Source: Thermoplasmata archaeon
GTDB taxonomy: Archaea; Thermoplasmatota; Thermoplasmata; Lutacidiplasmatales; UBA184
Reading direction: 5' to 3'
Length of the DNA stretch: 60,954 nt
Assembly: GCA_030040035.1 (NCBI GenBank)
Contig: JASHUJ010000075.1
Coordinates: 1-60,954, forward strand
Below, piece by piece: positions 7,292 to 15,704 of this stretch. The position numbers and the translations under genes are program-made. Positions within the stretch are counted from its first letter, which is position 1; each line of letters begins with the position of its first letter. The notes below the pieces were generated by a model, which ran no database searches, had not been told where the DNA came from, and saw only the letters and a list, made by a program, of their open reading frames with translations.

Positions 7292-8413
7292 TCACTCATC
7301 CCGCCACTTGAACAGGCGGACGGCCAGCGCGAAGACGACGAGGCCGGCGACGAGGACCACCGCGAGGTCCGCGAGGGCGCGGGACATGTTCGCGAAGAGC
7401 ATCACCTGGTTCATCCCGTCGATCACGTAGTACAGCGGGAGGACGTGGGCGAACGTCTGGAGGTACGGCGGGAAGCTCGACACGGTGAAGAACGTCCCCG
7501 AGAGGAACATCATCGGGAACGTGATGATGTTCCCGATGAGCGCCGCACTCTCGGGGGTCTTCGCGACCGTGCCGGCGAGCATGCCCAGCGAGACGAAGAA
7601 GAACGGCCCGACGATCAGGAACGGGACGAGGCCCAGCGTGAGCGCGACGTGCGCCGAGAACAGGTAGACGCCGGCGCCGATCATGATGCCCGCCGTGACG
7701 AACGTGAGGGCCACGTACCACGTGATCCGGGAGAGGAGCCACTCGGCCCGGGTGAGCGGCGTCAGCGACAGCTCCCGGAAGATCCCGTCCTTGCGGTACG
7801 ACGAGGCGATGTCGACCATCGAGAACATCGGGCTCGTGAGGATCGAGAACCCGATCAGGCCCGGGATCAGGTAGTCGATGTACGTGTAGACCTGGCTCCC
7901 CACGTTCTCGCTCGTGTAGCCGATCACGGGAGCGCAGACGGACCCGGAGCAGGCGCGGGCGAGGTTGAAGCCGTTCGCCACGCCCTGCACCGCCCCGAGC
8001 ACCGTGCCGGAGGACGCGGCGTCCGAGGGGTTCGTGAAGACGGTCAGGTTCGTCGGGGTCCCGTTCCGATAGTTCGCCGCGAAGCCGTCCGGCACGATGA
8101 GGCCGACCGGATCGTCGTTCTTCCCGAGCCACGAGGCGAAGTTCGACGGCGAGACGGTCGTGTCGGAGACGACGTTGACCTTCACGACGCTCGTGTTGTT
8201 CAGCGCGGCGAGGAACTCGCGGCTGACGGGGGAGTTGTGGTCGAGATTGAGCACCTCGACGGTCACGGGCCCGCTCCCGGTCGCCGAGAAGATGAGACCG
8301 AAGAGCGCGATGAGGATGATCGGGAAGATCAGGGAGAAGAACAGCGCGACCGGATTGCGGAGGTAGCTCCGCATGACGACTCGGAAGTCGGCGGCCACGT
8401 GCCGGAAGTTCAT
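7292..8413 (-). CDS. ABC-2 type transporter permease
   Basis: A 373-aa membrane protein of the ABC-2 family. It has one N-terminal transmembrane helix (residues about 22-45), a long outward-facing domain (about 45-175), and five or six C-terminal helices including AGTVAKTPESAALIGNIITFPMMF, the usual conserved region. It is translated from an ATG overlapping the stop of the ATP-binding gene (ATGA), a classic coupled pair. Such pairs export drugs, lipids or polymers; the substrate is not evident. The downstream flavin reductase is nearly contiguous. Confidence 0.92.
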   Translation of the reverse strand: MNFRHVAADFRVVMRSYLRNPVALFFSLIFPIILIALFGLIFSATGSGPVTVEVLNLDHNSPVSREFLAALNNTSVVKVNVVSDTTVSPSNFASWLGKNDDPVGLIVPDGFAANYRNGTPTNLTVFTNPSDAASSGTVLGAVQGVANGFNLARACSGSVCAPVIGYTSENVGSQVYTYIDYLIPGLIGFSILTSPMFSMVDIASSYRKDGIFRELSLTPLTRAEWLLSRITWYVALTFVTAGIMIGAGVYLFSAHVALTLGLVPFLIVGPFFFVSLGMLAGTVAKTPESAALIGNIITFPMMFLSGTFFTVSSFPPYLQTFAHVLPLYYVIDGMNQVMLFANMSRALADLAVVLVAGLVVFALAVRLFKWRDE

Positions 8414-9342
8414 CGAGGGGTCTCCTGCTTGAGCGCCCCATCGTCCATCTGCCCGACGAGCCGGACGAAGACGTCCTCCAGGGTGTCCCGCGACGTCTGG
8501 AACGAGTCCCACGGCAGACCGCTCGCTTCGATCGCGCCGAGGATCTTGAGCGCGTCCGACTTATCCGCCAGCTCGACGGACACCCGGCCGTTCTCGACCG
8601 CCACGGGGCGGTCCAGGTGCTGCTCGAGGTACGTCGCGAGCTCGGGCGGCCCCGCGACTTCGATCCGCTCGGGGCGGCCGTTCGCGCGGATGATCTCGGC
8701 CGGCGTGCCGGCCGCGATGATCTTGCCGTGGTGGATGATCGCGACCCGGTCCGCCAACAGCTCGGCCTCCTCGAGGTAGTGGGTCGTCAGGAACACCGTG
8801 CGACCCTCCCCCTTCAGGCTCCGGATGACCGCCCAGATCGCCCGGCGTGCGTGGGGATCGAGACCGGTCGTCGGCTCGTCGAGGAAGCAGATCTCGGGAT
8901 TGTTCGTGAGCGCGAGGGCGAGTCCGAGCTTCTGCTTCTGCCCGCCCGAGAGCGTGTCAAAGCGCGCGTCGATCTTGTCCAGCAATTCTACTTGGGCCAG
9001 GAGCCGCGCCGGGTCGACGTCCGTGTGGAACAGCGCCCGATAGTACTCGATCGCCTCCCGGGCCGTGATTTTCTCGAAGAATCGGAAGTCCTGGGGGATC
9101 ACGCCGATGCGCCGGTGGAGGGCCGCCCCATCGGTCCAGGGATCGAGCCCGAGCACCTCGACGTCCCCCGACGTCCGGCGCCGTAGCCCCTCGAGGATCT
9201 CGGTGGTTGTCGTCTTCCCGGCGCCGTTGGGCCCGAGGAACGAGAAGACCGTACCGGCCGGGACCGAGAAATCGATCCCGCCCACCGCGGAGAGGTTCCC
9301 GTACTGCTTCACCAGGCCGTGAACCTCGATGGCGGCGCTCAC
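8410..9342 (-). CDS. ABC transporter ATP-binding protein
   Basis: A 310-aa ATPase with all ABC motifs: Walker A (GPNGAGKTT), Q-loop (IPQDF), signature (LSGGQKQKLGLAL), Walker B (ICFLDEPTTGLDP) and the switch His (LTTHYLEEA). The C-terminal 90 residues are the extension common in DrrA/CcmA-like exporters. The GTG at 9342 is preferred to an upstream in-frame GTG at 9378 because a TATA-like box lies 24 bases before it and the domain starts there. It pairs with the overlapping permease. The transported substrate is unknown. Confidence 0.93.
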   Translation of the reverse strand: MSAAIEVHGLVKQYGNLSAVGGIDFSVPAGTVFSFLGPNGAGKTTTTEILEGLRRRTSGDVEVLGLDPWTDGAALHRRIGVIPQDFRFFEKITAREAIEYYRALFHTDVDPARLLAQVELLDKIDARFDTLSGGQKQKLGLALALTNNPEICFLDEPTTGLDPHARRAIWAVIRSLKGEGRTVFLTTHYLEEAELLADRVAIIHHGKIIAAGTPAEIIRANGRPERIEVAGPPELATYLEQHLDRPVAVENGRVSVELADKSDALKILGAIEASGLPWDSFQTSRDTLEDVFVRLVGQMDDGALKQETPR

Positions 9343-9360
9343 GGGGCCCGGGTAGGAAAG

Positions 9361-9370
9361 GAAGATATGA
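9361..9370 (-). promoter_or_regulatory. TATA-like box of the ABC exporter operon
   Basis: The minus strand reads TCATATCTTC, centred about 24 bases before the GTG at 9342. This supports that start over the GTG at 9378, which would lie upstream of the transcription start. Confidence 0.5.
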
Positions 9371-9492
9371 AGCCTCACGCGCGCGAGAACGTCGCACGGT
9401 CCGCCGGCGTCCGAGGCCGATGGGCGCGCGACGCCGGTTGCTCGGGGCGAGCCGTGGTTACGCCCTCCGCAAGCCCGATCGGCGGGCGAAGT

Positions 9493-9500
9493 GATTTATC
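9493..9500 (+). promoter_or_regulatory. TATA-like box of the MTHFR-like gene
   Basis: GATTTATC on the plus strand, centred 29 bases before the TTG at 9525, in otherwise G+C-rich sequence. It fits a leaderless transcript and supports the unusual TTG start. Confidence 0.55.
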
Positions 9501-9524
9501 GGGGCACCCCACCCCCGCGCCGTC

Positions 9525-10469
9525 TTGGCGGCATCCCCCCCCGGTCCACGTCGGTCCCTCGCGAGCGCGCTGCCGGATCACCCGCTGTTCTTCGAGCCCG
9601 TCCCGCCGGGGATGCGGGTCGTCCCCTCGGCGGTCGCTGCGCGCATCGACGCGCTCGCCTCGCTCGTACAGTCGGTCCCCCGCACGGACGCCACGGTCGT
9701 CCCCGAACTTGTCGACGAGAACCACGAGGGTCGGCCGCGCTACCGCTCGGGCGACCTTCGGCAGTTCGCGGGCGAGCTTGCCGCGCGTTCCGGGCGCGAG
9801 ACGATCCTCAACAAGGCGGTGGCGTACGTCGGCTCCGAGGCCGAGCTCGAGCAGTGGGCGCGGGAGACCGTCGCTCACGGAGTCCGCAACGCCGTCCTGG
9901 TCGGCGGGGCGAGCCGGTACATCCCGTACTCCGGCCCACCGGTCACGACCGCCGACCAGCTCCTCCGGCCGATCTTCCGAGCGGCCCAGGGCGTGATCGG
10001 GAACATCGCGATCCCCCAACGAGCGGGAGAGGCGCACCGGATGCTCTCGAAGACGCGGGCCGGCGCGTCGTTCTTCACGACGCAGATCCTGTTCGATGCG
10101 CACCAAGTGATCCCGGTCCTGCGGGACTACGACCTCCTGTGCCGCCAGGCGGCAACCCCCCCGGCGCCGGTCGTCGTGAGCTTCGCGCCGATCGCGGACG
10201 AGATGGACCTCGAATTCGTCCAGTGGCTCGGCGCGGACCTCTCGGACTCGGCCGAGGTCGCGATCCTGGACGGTCCCGAGGCGGAGACCGCGCAGCGGAG
10301 CGAGGCCCGGGCGTTCGAAGTCTGGGACGAGCTCGTGGCCGCCGTTCGCCGAGAAGAACTCTCGGTCCCTCTCGGCGTCAACGTCGAGCAGATATCTCCC
10401 CGGCACCTGGAGCCGGCGGGCCGGCTCCTCCGGCGGTTTGCCGAGCGACCGCCCTTTACCGGGACGTAG
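9525..10469 (+). CDS. Methylenetetrahydrofolate reductase-like TIM-barrel protein
   Basis: A 314-aa protein resembling the barrel fold of methylenetetrahydrofolate reductase relatives. Support comes from the VRNAVLVGGAS strand, the EAHRMLSKTRAGASFFTTQILFD segment matching the reductase strand that leads to the folate site, and a final GVNVEQIS loop. The usual FAD-binding signatures of MetF are not obvious, so it may belong to the divergent flavin-poor group and use another carrier or cofactor. The TTG start lies 29 bases after a TATA-like box. Its stop overlaps the convergent M29-like gene by 14 bases. Function is a family-level guess. Confidence 0.7.
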   Translation: MAASPPGPRRSLASALPDHPLFFEPVPPGMRVVPSAVAARIDALASLVQSVPRTDATVVPELVDENHEGRPRYRSGDLRQFAGELAARSGRETILNKAVAYVGSEAELEQWARETVAHGVRNAVLVGGASRYIPYSGPPVTTADQLLRPIFRAAQGVIGNIAIPQRAGEAHRMLSKTRAGASFFTTQILFDAHQVIPVLRDYDLLCRQAATPPAPVVVSFAPIADEMDLEFVQWLGADLSDSAEVAILDGPEAETAQRSEARAFEVWDELVAAVRREELSVPLGVNVEQISPRHLEPAGRLLRRFAERPPFTGT

Positions 10470-11592
10470 CCCGACCGCGACGCGCCCCGGGCACCGTCCG
10501 ACCGTCGATCCAGGCCCGCGCGCCATCGAGCTCGACCTCGGCTCCGGCGAGCGGACTCGAGAACCAGAATGAGCGGCCGGGCCGTCCGGGGCGGCGTCGC
10601 CCGTCGCCCAGCCCAAGGGAGATGGTGCGGGCGTCGATCGCCTCGAGCTCGGGAGCCCAACCGATCGCCGGGTTCAGCCCGAACGTGAGCACCCCGGGCC
10701 GGTCTCGGCCGGGCCCCGCGCGGTCGTACTGCGCCGCGAACGTCGCGCCACCGAGATCGAAGGAATAGTCCGTGAGTTGGCCCCGGTGGAAGGTCCACCG
10801 CGCCCCCGCCGTGGTCGGGGGTTCGAGAAAGCGTCGGTAGGTCCGTCGGTTCGACTCCCACGTACCCTCGGCGGTACCCGCGCGCAAGGGGAGCGCGACG
10901 GTACCGGAAGGGATCGAAGTACCGAGGCGAGCGGCGCGAGGGTCGGCCGGCCCGACCCTGCCGTCGTCGATCGCGATACCTCGGGGATCGATTTCGGCGA
11001 AGAAGTCCGTCCCGTTCGGATGTCGGACCCGCACCGTACGAGCCCGCGCGAGCCGACGCGCGAGCCGGATTCCCTTTCGATGCAGCTGACCCGGCGAGTA
11101 GAGGCTTGCCCGCCAGACCTGTCGCTGCCAGGCCTCGGGATCGACCCCGAAGTGCGCAGCGGCCGTGTCCGTCGTCATCGCGATGGCGAGCCGGGCCACG
11201 CGGACCCCGTGACGCTGTGCGGCGAGCCACCACGAGGGACCGTGACGGGCGACGGTCGTGTCCCGGTCCCGCTCGCGGAGTCCGTAGAGGCGAGGGAACG
11301 CCTCGGGGCCGGGCAGATAGACGTACACGTCGCTCCCCACGAGAAGCGCGGGGGACGAACGCGGCACGAAGCGGTTCCGGGGAAGCCGGAGTGAGCGGAA
11401 GAACGTCTCTTCCTCTTCGAGGACGAGGACGGGTTCGGCCCCCCGGCGGCGGGCCTCGTGGACCAGGGCGAGGGCCCACGGCAGCGCGTGGCCCCAGGTC
11501 TCGATGGTGACGAGCTCCCCGCGGCGCACCCCGAGAGCGGGGCCGAGGACGGACCGCGCGAGGAGCTCCTCCGCGTGCGCTGGGAGCGGCAT
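10456..11592 (-). CDS. M29-like (thermophilic aminopeptidase fold) protein, possibly inactive
   Basis: A 378-aa protein with the overall order of M29 metallopeptidases. It has an N-terminal domain starting with AEELLARSVLGPALGVRRGELVTIE, a middle with HPNGTDFFAEIDPRG and IPSGTVALPLRAGTAEG, and an end with LTFGLNPAI and ISLGLGDG. In active M29 enzymes the corresponding places read GEV, E-L-G-x-G-x-N and H-x-A-x-G, which carry metal ligands. Here these acidic residues and the His appear replaced (GTV, LTFGLN, SLGLG). A non-peptidase role is therefore plausible. The ATG at 11592 matches the domain start. Confirming the substitutions needs an alignment. Confidence 0.72.
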   Translation of the reverse strand: MPLPAHAEELLARSVLGPALGVRRGELVTIETWGHALPWALALVHEARRRGAEPVLVLEEEETFFRSLRLPRNRFVPRSSPALLVGSDVYVYLPGPEAFPRLYGLRERDRDTTVARHGPSWWLAAQRHGVRVARLAIAMTTDTAAAHFGVDPEAWQRQVWRASLYSPGQLHRKGIRLARRLARARTVRVRHPNGTDFFAEIDPRGIAIDDGRVGPADPRAARLGTSIPSGTVALPLRAGTAEGTWESNRRTYRRFLEPPTTAGARWTFHRGQLTDYSFDLGGATFAAQYDRAGPGRDRPGVLTFGLNPAIGWAPELEAIDARTISLGLGDGRRRPGRPGRSFWFSSPLAGAEVELDGARAWIDGRTVPGARRGRATSR

Positions 11593-12143
11593 CTTACTTC
11601 GGGATTCCGAGGCGCGAACCGGACGAGCGTGGGTAGGAAAGTCCGGTCGTGCGGTCGGGAATTCGCCGGGGAACCCTCGGCCCCGTCCCGCCCGAGATCC
11701 TCCCGAGGGACTGCTGGGATTGAGGAGCGAAACCGAACTCGTGGGTCCGACCGCCGAGGATCCAACGGTCGGCGCAGGTCGCCTCCGGGCACGAGTCGAT
11801 TGAGGTGGGGACCAGAACACCCGATCGAAGATCCGTCGCGGTGGAGGAACGAAGGGCGCGCGCGGTCGAAAGGCGGTCGGGGAGCTCGAAAAGCCGCGGT
11901 CCAAGCGGATCCCCGGTGCGGCCGGCCCCCCCCAACCCGCTGGCTGGAGTCCCGCGCCGCGCCACGTTCTCCGTCACGTGGGTGAGCAGAAGGAGTTTGT
12001 CAGTTGGGGTGGATCGGGGCACCGGTGGCGAGGACCCCGACGCACCCCTAGCCCCACCGGCCGAAGCCGTCGTTTCCCCGTCGGCGAGGCATGCTTCCCT
12101 CGTCCCGGCGGATGCCCGATCACGCCGCGCCTCTGGGACGCGG
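11593..12143. other. 550-base stretch without a convincing gene
   Basis: Between the M29-like start and the ACT-regulator stop I find no open frame with family resemblance; the frames present are arginine/serine-rich shadows. The sequence is slightly less G+C-rich than its surroundings and contains a TAGGAAAGTCC string near 11635 that recalls one conserved RNase P RNA segment, without the partner segments. It could hold a non-coding RNA or a decayed gene; nothing more can be claimed. Confidence 0.4.
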
Positions 12144-12785
12144 TCAGCGGACGGCCGTACTGAGCACGCTGGTCGCCGCGCTGAGGTCCGAATCGTCCAA
12201 GAGGAAGATCGTATCCGTGTAGCAGGAAAGCGCTTCGACGATGTTGATCCCCTGGGCGGCGAGCACGCCCGCGAGATGTCGCAGGAGGCCGGGGGTCTCC
12301 TCGATGCTTTCCGGGCTGGTGACCGCGACCTCGATGAGGTTCTTCCGCACCGAGATCAGCTGGCTCTCGCGCAGCGGCCGCGTGACCCGGGGAACGGAAT
12401 CCTCGTCGACGATGATCACCGTCCCGCGGGAGACCTGGATCAACCGGCAAAGGGAGTTCTCGTCCAACAGCTCCTCGACCACATCCCCGAGCCGCTGAAG
12501 CACATCGACGCTCTGCACCACCGTGATCGCGGCGACCTTCGTCCGGGTCTCGATCCGACTCTTGCGGAGCACCCGACGGATGCCGGTCTCTCGGAACGAC
12601 TCCGTCCCCCGGGGATACCGGCGGCAGGCGGCGAGGACCGCTTCGCCACCGGAGAGACCGAGGTCCTCGGACACGCGTCGTGCGATCGCCGAATAGTTCG
12701 CGATGCGCAGACGGATCGCGTCCGCGAGGACCGGATGGGTATCGAGGTAGGCGCGCACCTGTTCGGCGACAGAGGGCCTCGACAT
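12144..12785 (-). CDS. ACT-domain regulator, candidate controller of the arginine operon
   Basis: A 213-aa protein in two parts. Residues 1-65 resemble a small DNA-binding-type helical domain (LRIANYSAIARRVSEDLG, then EAVLAACRRY), of the kind seen in archaeal ACT-containing predicted regulators. Residues 135-213 are an ACT domain (LIEVAVTSPESIEETPGLL, GINIVEALSCYTDTIFLL) that would bind an amino-acid effector. It is transcribed away from argG, with a 97-base gap holding GGACAAA/TTTGTCC half-sites over its own promoter. The reading is an amino-acid-responsive repressor or activator of the LysW arginine operon and of itself. The effector and DNA binding are inferred. Confidence 0.8.
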   Translation of the reverse strand: MSRPSVAEQVRAYLDTHPVLADAIRLRIANYSAIARRVSEDLGLSGGEAVLAACRRYPRGTESFRETGIRRVLRKSRIETRTKVAAITVVQSVDVLQRLGDVVEELLDENSLCRLIQVSRGTVIIVDEDSVPRVTRPLRESQLISVRKNLIEVAVTSPESIEETPGLLRHLAGVLAAQGINIVEALSCYTDTIFLLDDSDLSAATSVLSTAVR

Positions 12786-12787
12786 GC

Positions 12788-12823
12788 TTGTCTGATTTTG
12801 GACAAATCCGCCCGATTTTGTCC
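12788..12823. promoter_or_regulatory. Candidate operator between the ACT regulator and argG
   Basis: Three related half-sites occur in 36 bases: TTGTC (12788-12792), GGACAAA (12800-12806) and TTTGTCC (12817-12823). The last two form a perfect 7-base inverted repeat with 10-base spacing; the first two form a second, imperfect one. They sit on the start region of the regulator gene and just upstream of the argG TATA box, as expected for divergent control. Confidence 0.6.
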
Positions 12824-12837
12824 GACAGTCGTCGTAT

Positions 12838-12846
12838 CCTATAAAG
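12838..12846 (+). promoter_or_regulatory. TATA box of the arginine operon
   Basis: CCTATAAAG on the plus strand, 41 bases before the GTG of argG. Transcription would begin near 12868, leaving a leader of about 15 bases that contains CGAGG as a weak ribosome-binding site. Confidence 0.6.
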
Positions 12847-12882
12847 CGGAGCTCCCCCGTCGCATTCCCGACCCGAGGCTCC

Positions 12883-14118
12883 GTGACACCTTCGAAGATC
12901 GTGCTCGCCTACTCCGGCGGCCTCGACACGTCCGTCGCGATCCCTTGGCTGCAGGAGCATCGGAACGCCGACGTGGTGGCCGTCACGGTCGACGTGGGCC
13001 AACCGGTCGACCTCGAGGCGGTCCGTCGGAAGGCGATCTCCTCGGGCGCGGTCAACGCCTTCGTCCTCGACGCACGACAGGAGTTCGCGGAGGAGTTCAT
13101 CGGCCCGGCGCTGCGGGCCAACGCCCTGTACGAGGGCGTCTACCCTCTGAGCACGGCCCTCGCCCGACCGCTGATCGCGCGCCACCTCGTGGAGGTCGCT
13201 CAGCGCGAGCACGCCCAGTACGTCGCGCACGGATGCACGGGGAAGGGCAACGATCAGGTCCGCTTTGACCTCTCGACGACCAGTCTCGCCCCCGAGCTCG
13301 AGGTCGTCGCGCCCGCCCGGGAATGGGGGATGTCCCGGGAGGAAGAGATCGCGTTCGCCGAGGCGCACGGGATTCCGGTACCCGCGACGCGCCAATCGCC
13401 GTACAGCACGGACGAGAACCTCTGGGGTCGCTCGGTCGAGTGCGGGATCCTCGAAGATCCAGCGGTCGAACCCCCGGAAGAGGCGTTCGGATGGACCACG
13501 GCACCGGCCCAGGCGCCGAACGATCCCGGCTACGCGAACATTCGCTTCGATCATGGCGTGCCCGTCGCCCTCAACGGGCGCCCGAGCCCGTTCCATTCCC
13601 TGATCGTCGATCTCAATCAGCTCGCGGGCGCCCACGGGGTGGGAAGGATCGATCACCTCGAATCCCGAGTGGTCGGGATCAAGTCCCGTGAGGTGTACGA
13701 ATGCCCCGCGGCCACGGTTCTGATCGCGGCGCATCAAGCGCTCGAAGCGCTCGTTCTCCCCCGCGACTTGCTCGACTTCAAACGGGCCGTCGAGCAGCGG
13801 TACGCCCAGCTGGTCTACGACGGTCTCTGGTTCACTCCGCTCAAGGGGGCGCTCGATGCCTTCGTCTCCGCGACGCAGGACCGCGTGTCCGGCGAGGTCG
13901 CGGTGAAGCTGTTCAAAGGCTCGGCTCGCGTGACGGGGCGCCGCTCCCCCCACGCGCTTTACCAGAGCGGGCTCGCGACGTACTCGAGCGGCGACCGGTA
14001 TCGTCAGCAGATGGCGGAGGGGTTCATCTACGTCTGGGGGCTCCCCGCGCGAACTTGGGCGGCGGTCGGGGCGACGTCCCGCCCTCCGCTCGCCCCCACG
14101 GCGAAGTCCCACCCGTAG
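12883..14118 (+). CDS. argG: Argininosuccinate synthase
   Basis: A 411-aa enzyme joining citrulline and aspartate with ATP to form argininosuccinate. The N-terminal PP-loop AYSGGLDTSVAI binds ATP. GCTGKGNDQVRF and YSTDENLWGRSVE are the aspartate/citrulline-binding blocks, and LYQSGLATYS lies near the end. The C-terminal 20 residues are an unconserved tail. The start is GTG, preceded by a CGAGG stretch and a TATA box. First gene of an eight-gene run on this strand with small gaps or overlaps, ending with lysK. Its presence with argH shows that the downstream LysW genes serve arginine synthesis. Confidence 0.96.
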   Translation: MTPSKIVLAYSGGLDTSVAIPWLQEHRNADVVAVTVDVGQPVDLEAVRRKAISSGAVNAFVLDARQEFAEEFIGPALRANALYEGVYPLSTALARPLIARHLVEVAQREHAQYVAHGCTGKGNDQVRFDLSTTSLAPELEVVAPAREWGMSREEEIAFAEAHGIPVPATRQSPYSTDENLWGRSVECGILEDPAVEPPEEAFGWTTAPAQAPNDPGYANIRFDHGVPVALNGRPSPFHSLIVDLNQLAGAHGVGRIDHLESRVVGIKSREVYECPAATVLIAAHQALEALVLPRDLLDFKRAVEQRYAQLVYDGLWFTPLKGALDAFVSATQDRVSGEVAVKLFKGSARVTGRRSPHALYQSGLATYSSGDRYRQQMAEGFIYVWGLPARTWAAVGATSRPPLAPTAKSHP

Positions 14119-14136
14119 GGACCGCCTCTTCGATCC

Positions 14137-15546
14137 ATGTCGAACTCATCCCCACCTCCCTCGTACGTTCGCTCGCCGGGCGTTCCGTTCCTCTGCTCGC
14201 TGCCCGTGGATCGAGCGCTGGCGCGGTTCGACCTCGCGGGGAGCATCGTCCACGTGGAGATGCTGGAACGGGTCGGGCTACTGGCCGGGGATGAGGCCCG
14301 CGCCCTCCGGGACGGCCTGCGCGCGATCGGACGCGAGATCGAGGTCGGAACCTTCCCGTGGCGGGAAGCGCTCGAGGACGTGCACACGAACGTCGAATCA
14401 CGTCTAACGGAGATCGTGGGGCCGCTCGGAGGGAAGCTCCATACCGGGCGGAGCCGGAACGACCAGGTGGCGCTCGATGAGCGCCTCTTCCTTCGGGAGC
14501 TCGTCCGCGATGTCGCTCGGCGCATCGTCGACCTGAGCTCCTCGCTGATCCGGCGGGCCGGCGAAGACGCTGCGACCCCGATGCCGGGGTACACCCATCT
14601 GCAGCGGGCTCAACCCGTCACCCTCGGACACTGGTTCCTGGCCCAGTACTGGAGGTTCGATCGCGACGTCGACCGGCTCCTCGCGACCGAGCACCGGGCG
14701 AACGTCTCCCCCCTCGGGGCCGGTGCCCTCGCCGGCTCGACCTTGCCGCTCGACCCCCAGTACGTCGCCGAGCGCCTCGGCTTCACGCGAGCGTTCGAGA
14801 ACTCGATCGACGCGGTGAGCGACCGCGACTACTTCGCGGAGGTGCTCTTCGATCTCGCCCTCGTCGCGGTGCACGCGAGCTCGCTCGCAGAGGAGATCGT
14901 CCTGTTCGCGACAAAGGAGTTCGGATTCGTTCTGCGAACTCCCGCGCTCGGCTCCGGTAGTAGTTTGATGCCCCAGAAGCGGAACCCGGACGTCCCGGAG
15001 CTCGTTCGCGGGAAGGCCGGTCGCGTGATCGGCGACCTCGTCGCTCTGCTCACGACGCTGAAGGGCCTGCCGCTCGCGTACGACCGCGATCTTCAGGAGG
15101 ACAAAGCTCCGGTCCTTGACGCGCACGCTACCGTGCTCGGGGCGCTCGGCGCGCTCGCCGAACTGGTGCCGCGACTCGAGTTCGACCACGAGCGACTCCG
15201 ATCGGCGGCTTCGGATCCCGAGCTGTACGCGACGGATCTCGCGGAGGCGATGGTCGGTCGGGGGATTCCGTTCCGAGCGGCCCACGAATCGGTCGGCGCG
15301 TCCTACCGCGAGGCTTCGCGATCGGCGGGTCCGACGAGTCCCGTCGGTCCCACCGAAGCGGTCGCCTCCGTGGACCCCGCCGCCGCGATCGACCGTCGGG
15401 GCGTGTCGGGCGGACCCGGCGCGGCGCCGTTCGCGGAACAGCTCGGCCTCGCTGCGCGGCGACTCGCTGCGCGCCGCGAATCCCTCTCCTCGCTCGATCG
15501 ACAGATCGCGCGGATCGAGGAGCTATTGAAGGAGGAACGGAAATGA
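14137..15546 (+). CDS. argH: Argininosuccinate lyase
   Basis: A 469-aa lyase of the fumarase/aspartase superfamily that splits argininosuccinate to arginine and fumarate. Evidence includes HTGRSRNDQVALDERLF (substrate loop), TPMPGYTHLQRAQPVTLGHW, and the signature GSGSSLMPQKRNPDVPELVRGKAGRV with the catalytic serine loop. It begins 18 bases after argG and its stop overlaps the lysW ATG (ATGA). The region from about 395 to 430 has a Pro/Ala/Arg-rich insert between helices (TSPVGPTEAVASVDPAA). No ornithine carbamoyltransferase is encoded nearby, so that step must come from elsewhere in the genome. Confidence 0.95.
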   Translation: MSNSSPPPSYVRSPGVPFLCSLPVDRALARFDLAGSIVHVEMLERVGLLAGDEARALRDGLRAIGREIEVGTFPWREALEDVHTNVESRLTEIVGPLGGKLHTGRSRNDQVALDERLFLRELVRDVARRIVDLSSSLIRRAGEDAATPMPGYTHLQRAQPVTLGHWFLAQYWRFDRDVDRLLATEHRANVSPLGAGALAGSTLPLDPQYVAERLGFTRAFENSIDAVSDRDYFAEVLFDLALVAVHASSLAEEIVLFATKEFGFVLRTPALGSGSSLMPQKRNPDVPELVRGKAGRVIGDLVALLTTLKGLPLAYDRDLQEDKAPVLDAHATVLGALGALAELVPRLEFDHERLRSAASDPELYATDLAEAMVGRGIPFRAAHESVGASYREASRSAGPTSPVGPTEAVASVDPAAAIDRRGVSGGPGAAPFAEQLGLAARRLAARRESLSSLDRQIARIEELLKEERK

Positions 15547-15704
15547 CGCAGTGTCCCGAGTGCGACGCGACCGTGGAGAACCCGACGATGATCGTGGGCG
15601 AGGTCTTCCCCTGCCCCGACTGCGGGACCGAGCTCGAGGTCAGTGGGCTCGAGCCGTTCGCCGTCGTCCTCGCTCCCCAGGAAGCCGAGGACTGGGGTGA
15701 GTGA
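15543..15704 (+). CDS. lysW: LysW amino-group carrier protein
   Basis: A 53-aa acidic carrier protein. Residues 4-7 (CPEC) and 24-27 (CPDC) form a zinc-binding CxxC pair of motifs. The chain ends in EDWGE, whose terminal glutamate is the attachment point for the amino group of the growing metabolite in LysW-mediated lysine and arginine pathways. The ATG overlaps the argH stop (ATGA), and the lysX GTG starts inside the last codons (8-base overlap), so all three are coupled. The carrier protects and presents glutamate or 2-aminoadipate to the following enzymes; the context indicates glutamate here. Confidence 0.96.
   Translation: MTQCPECDATVENPTMIVGEVFPCPDCGTELEVSGLEPFAVVLAPQEAEDWGE

Noticed and set aside
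11625..11660. RNase P RNA
   Set aside because: Only the AGGAAAGTCC string is present; the paired conserved segment (ACAGAA-type) and the terminal helices are not found nearby.
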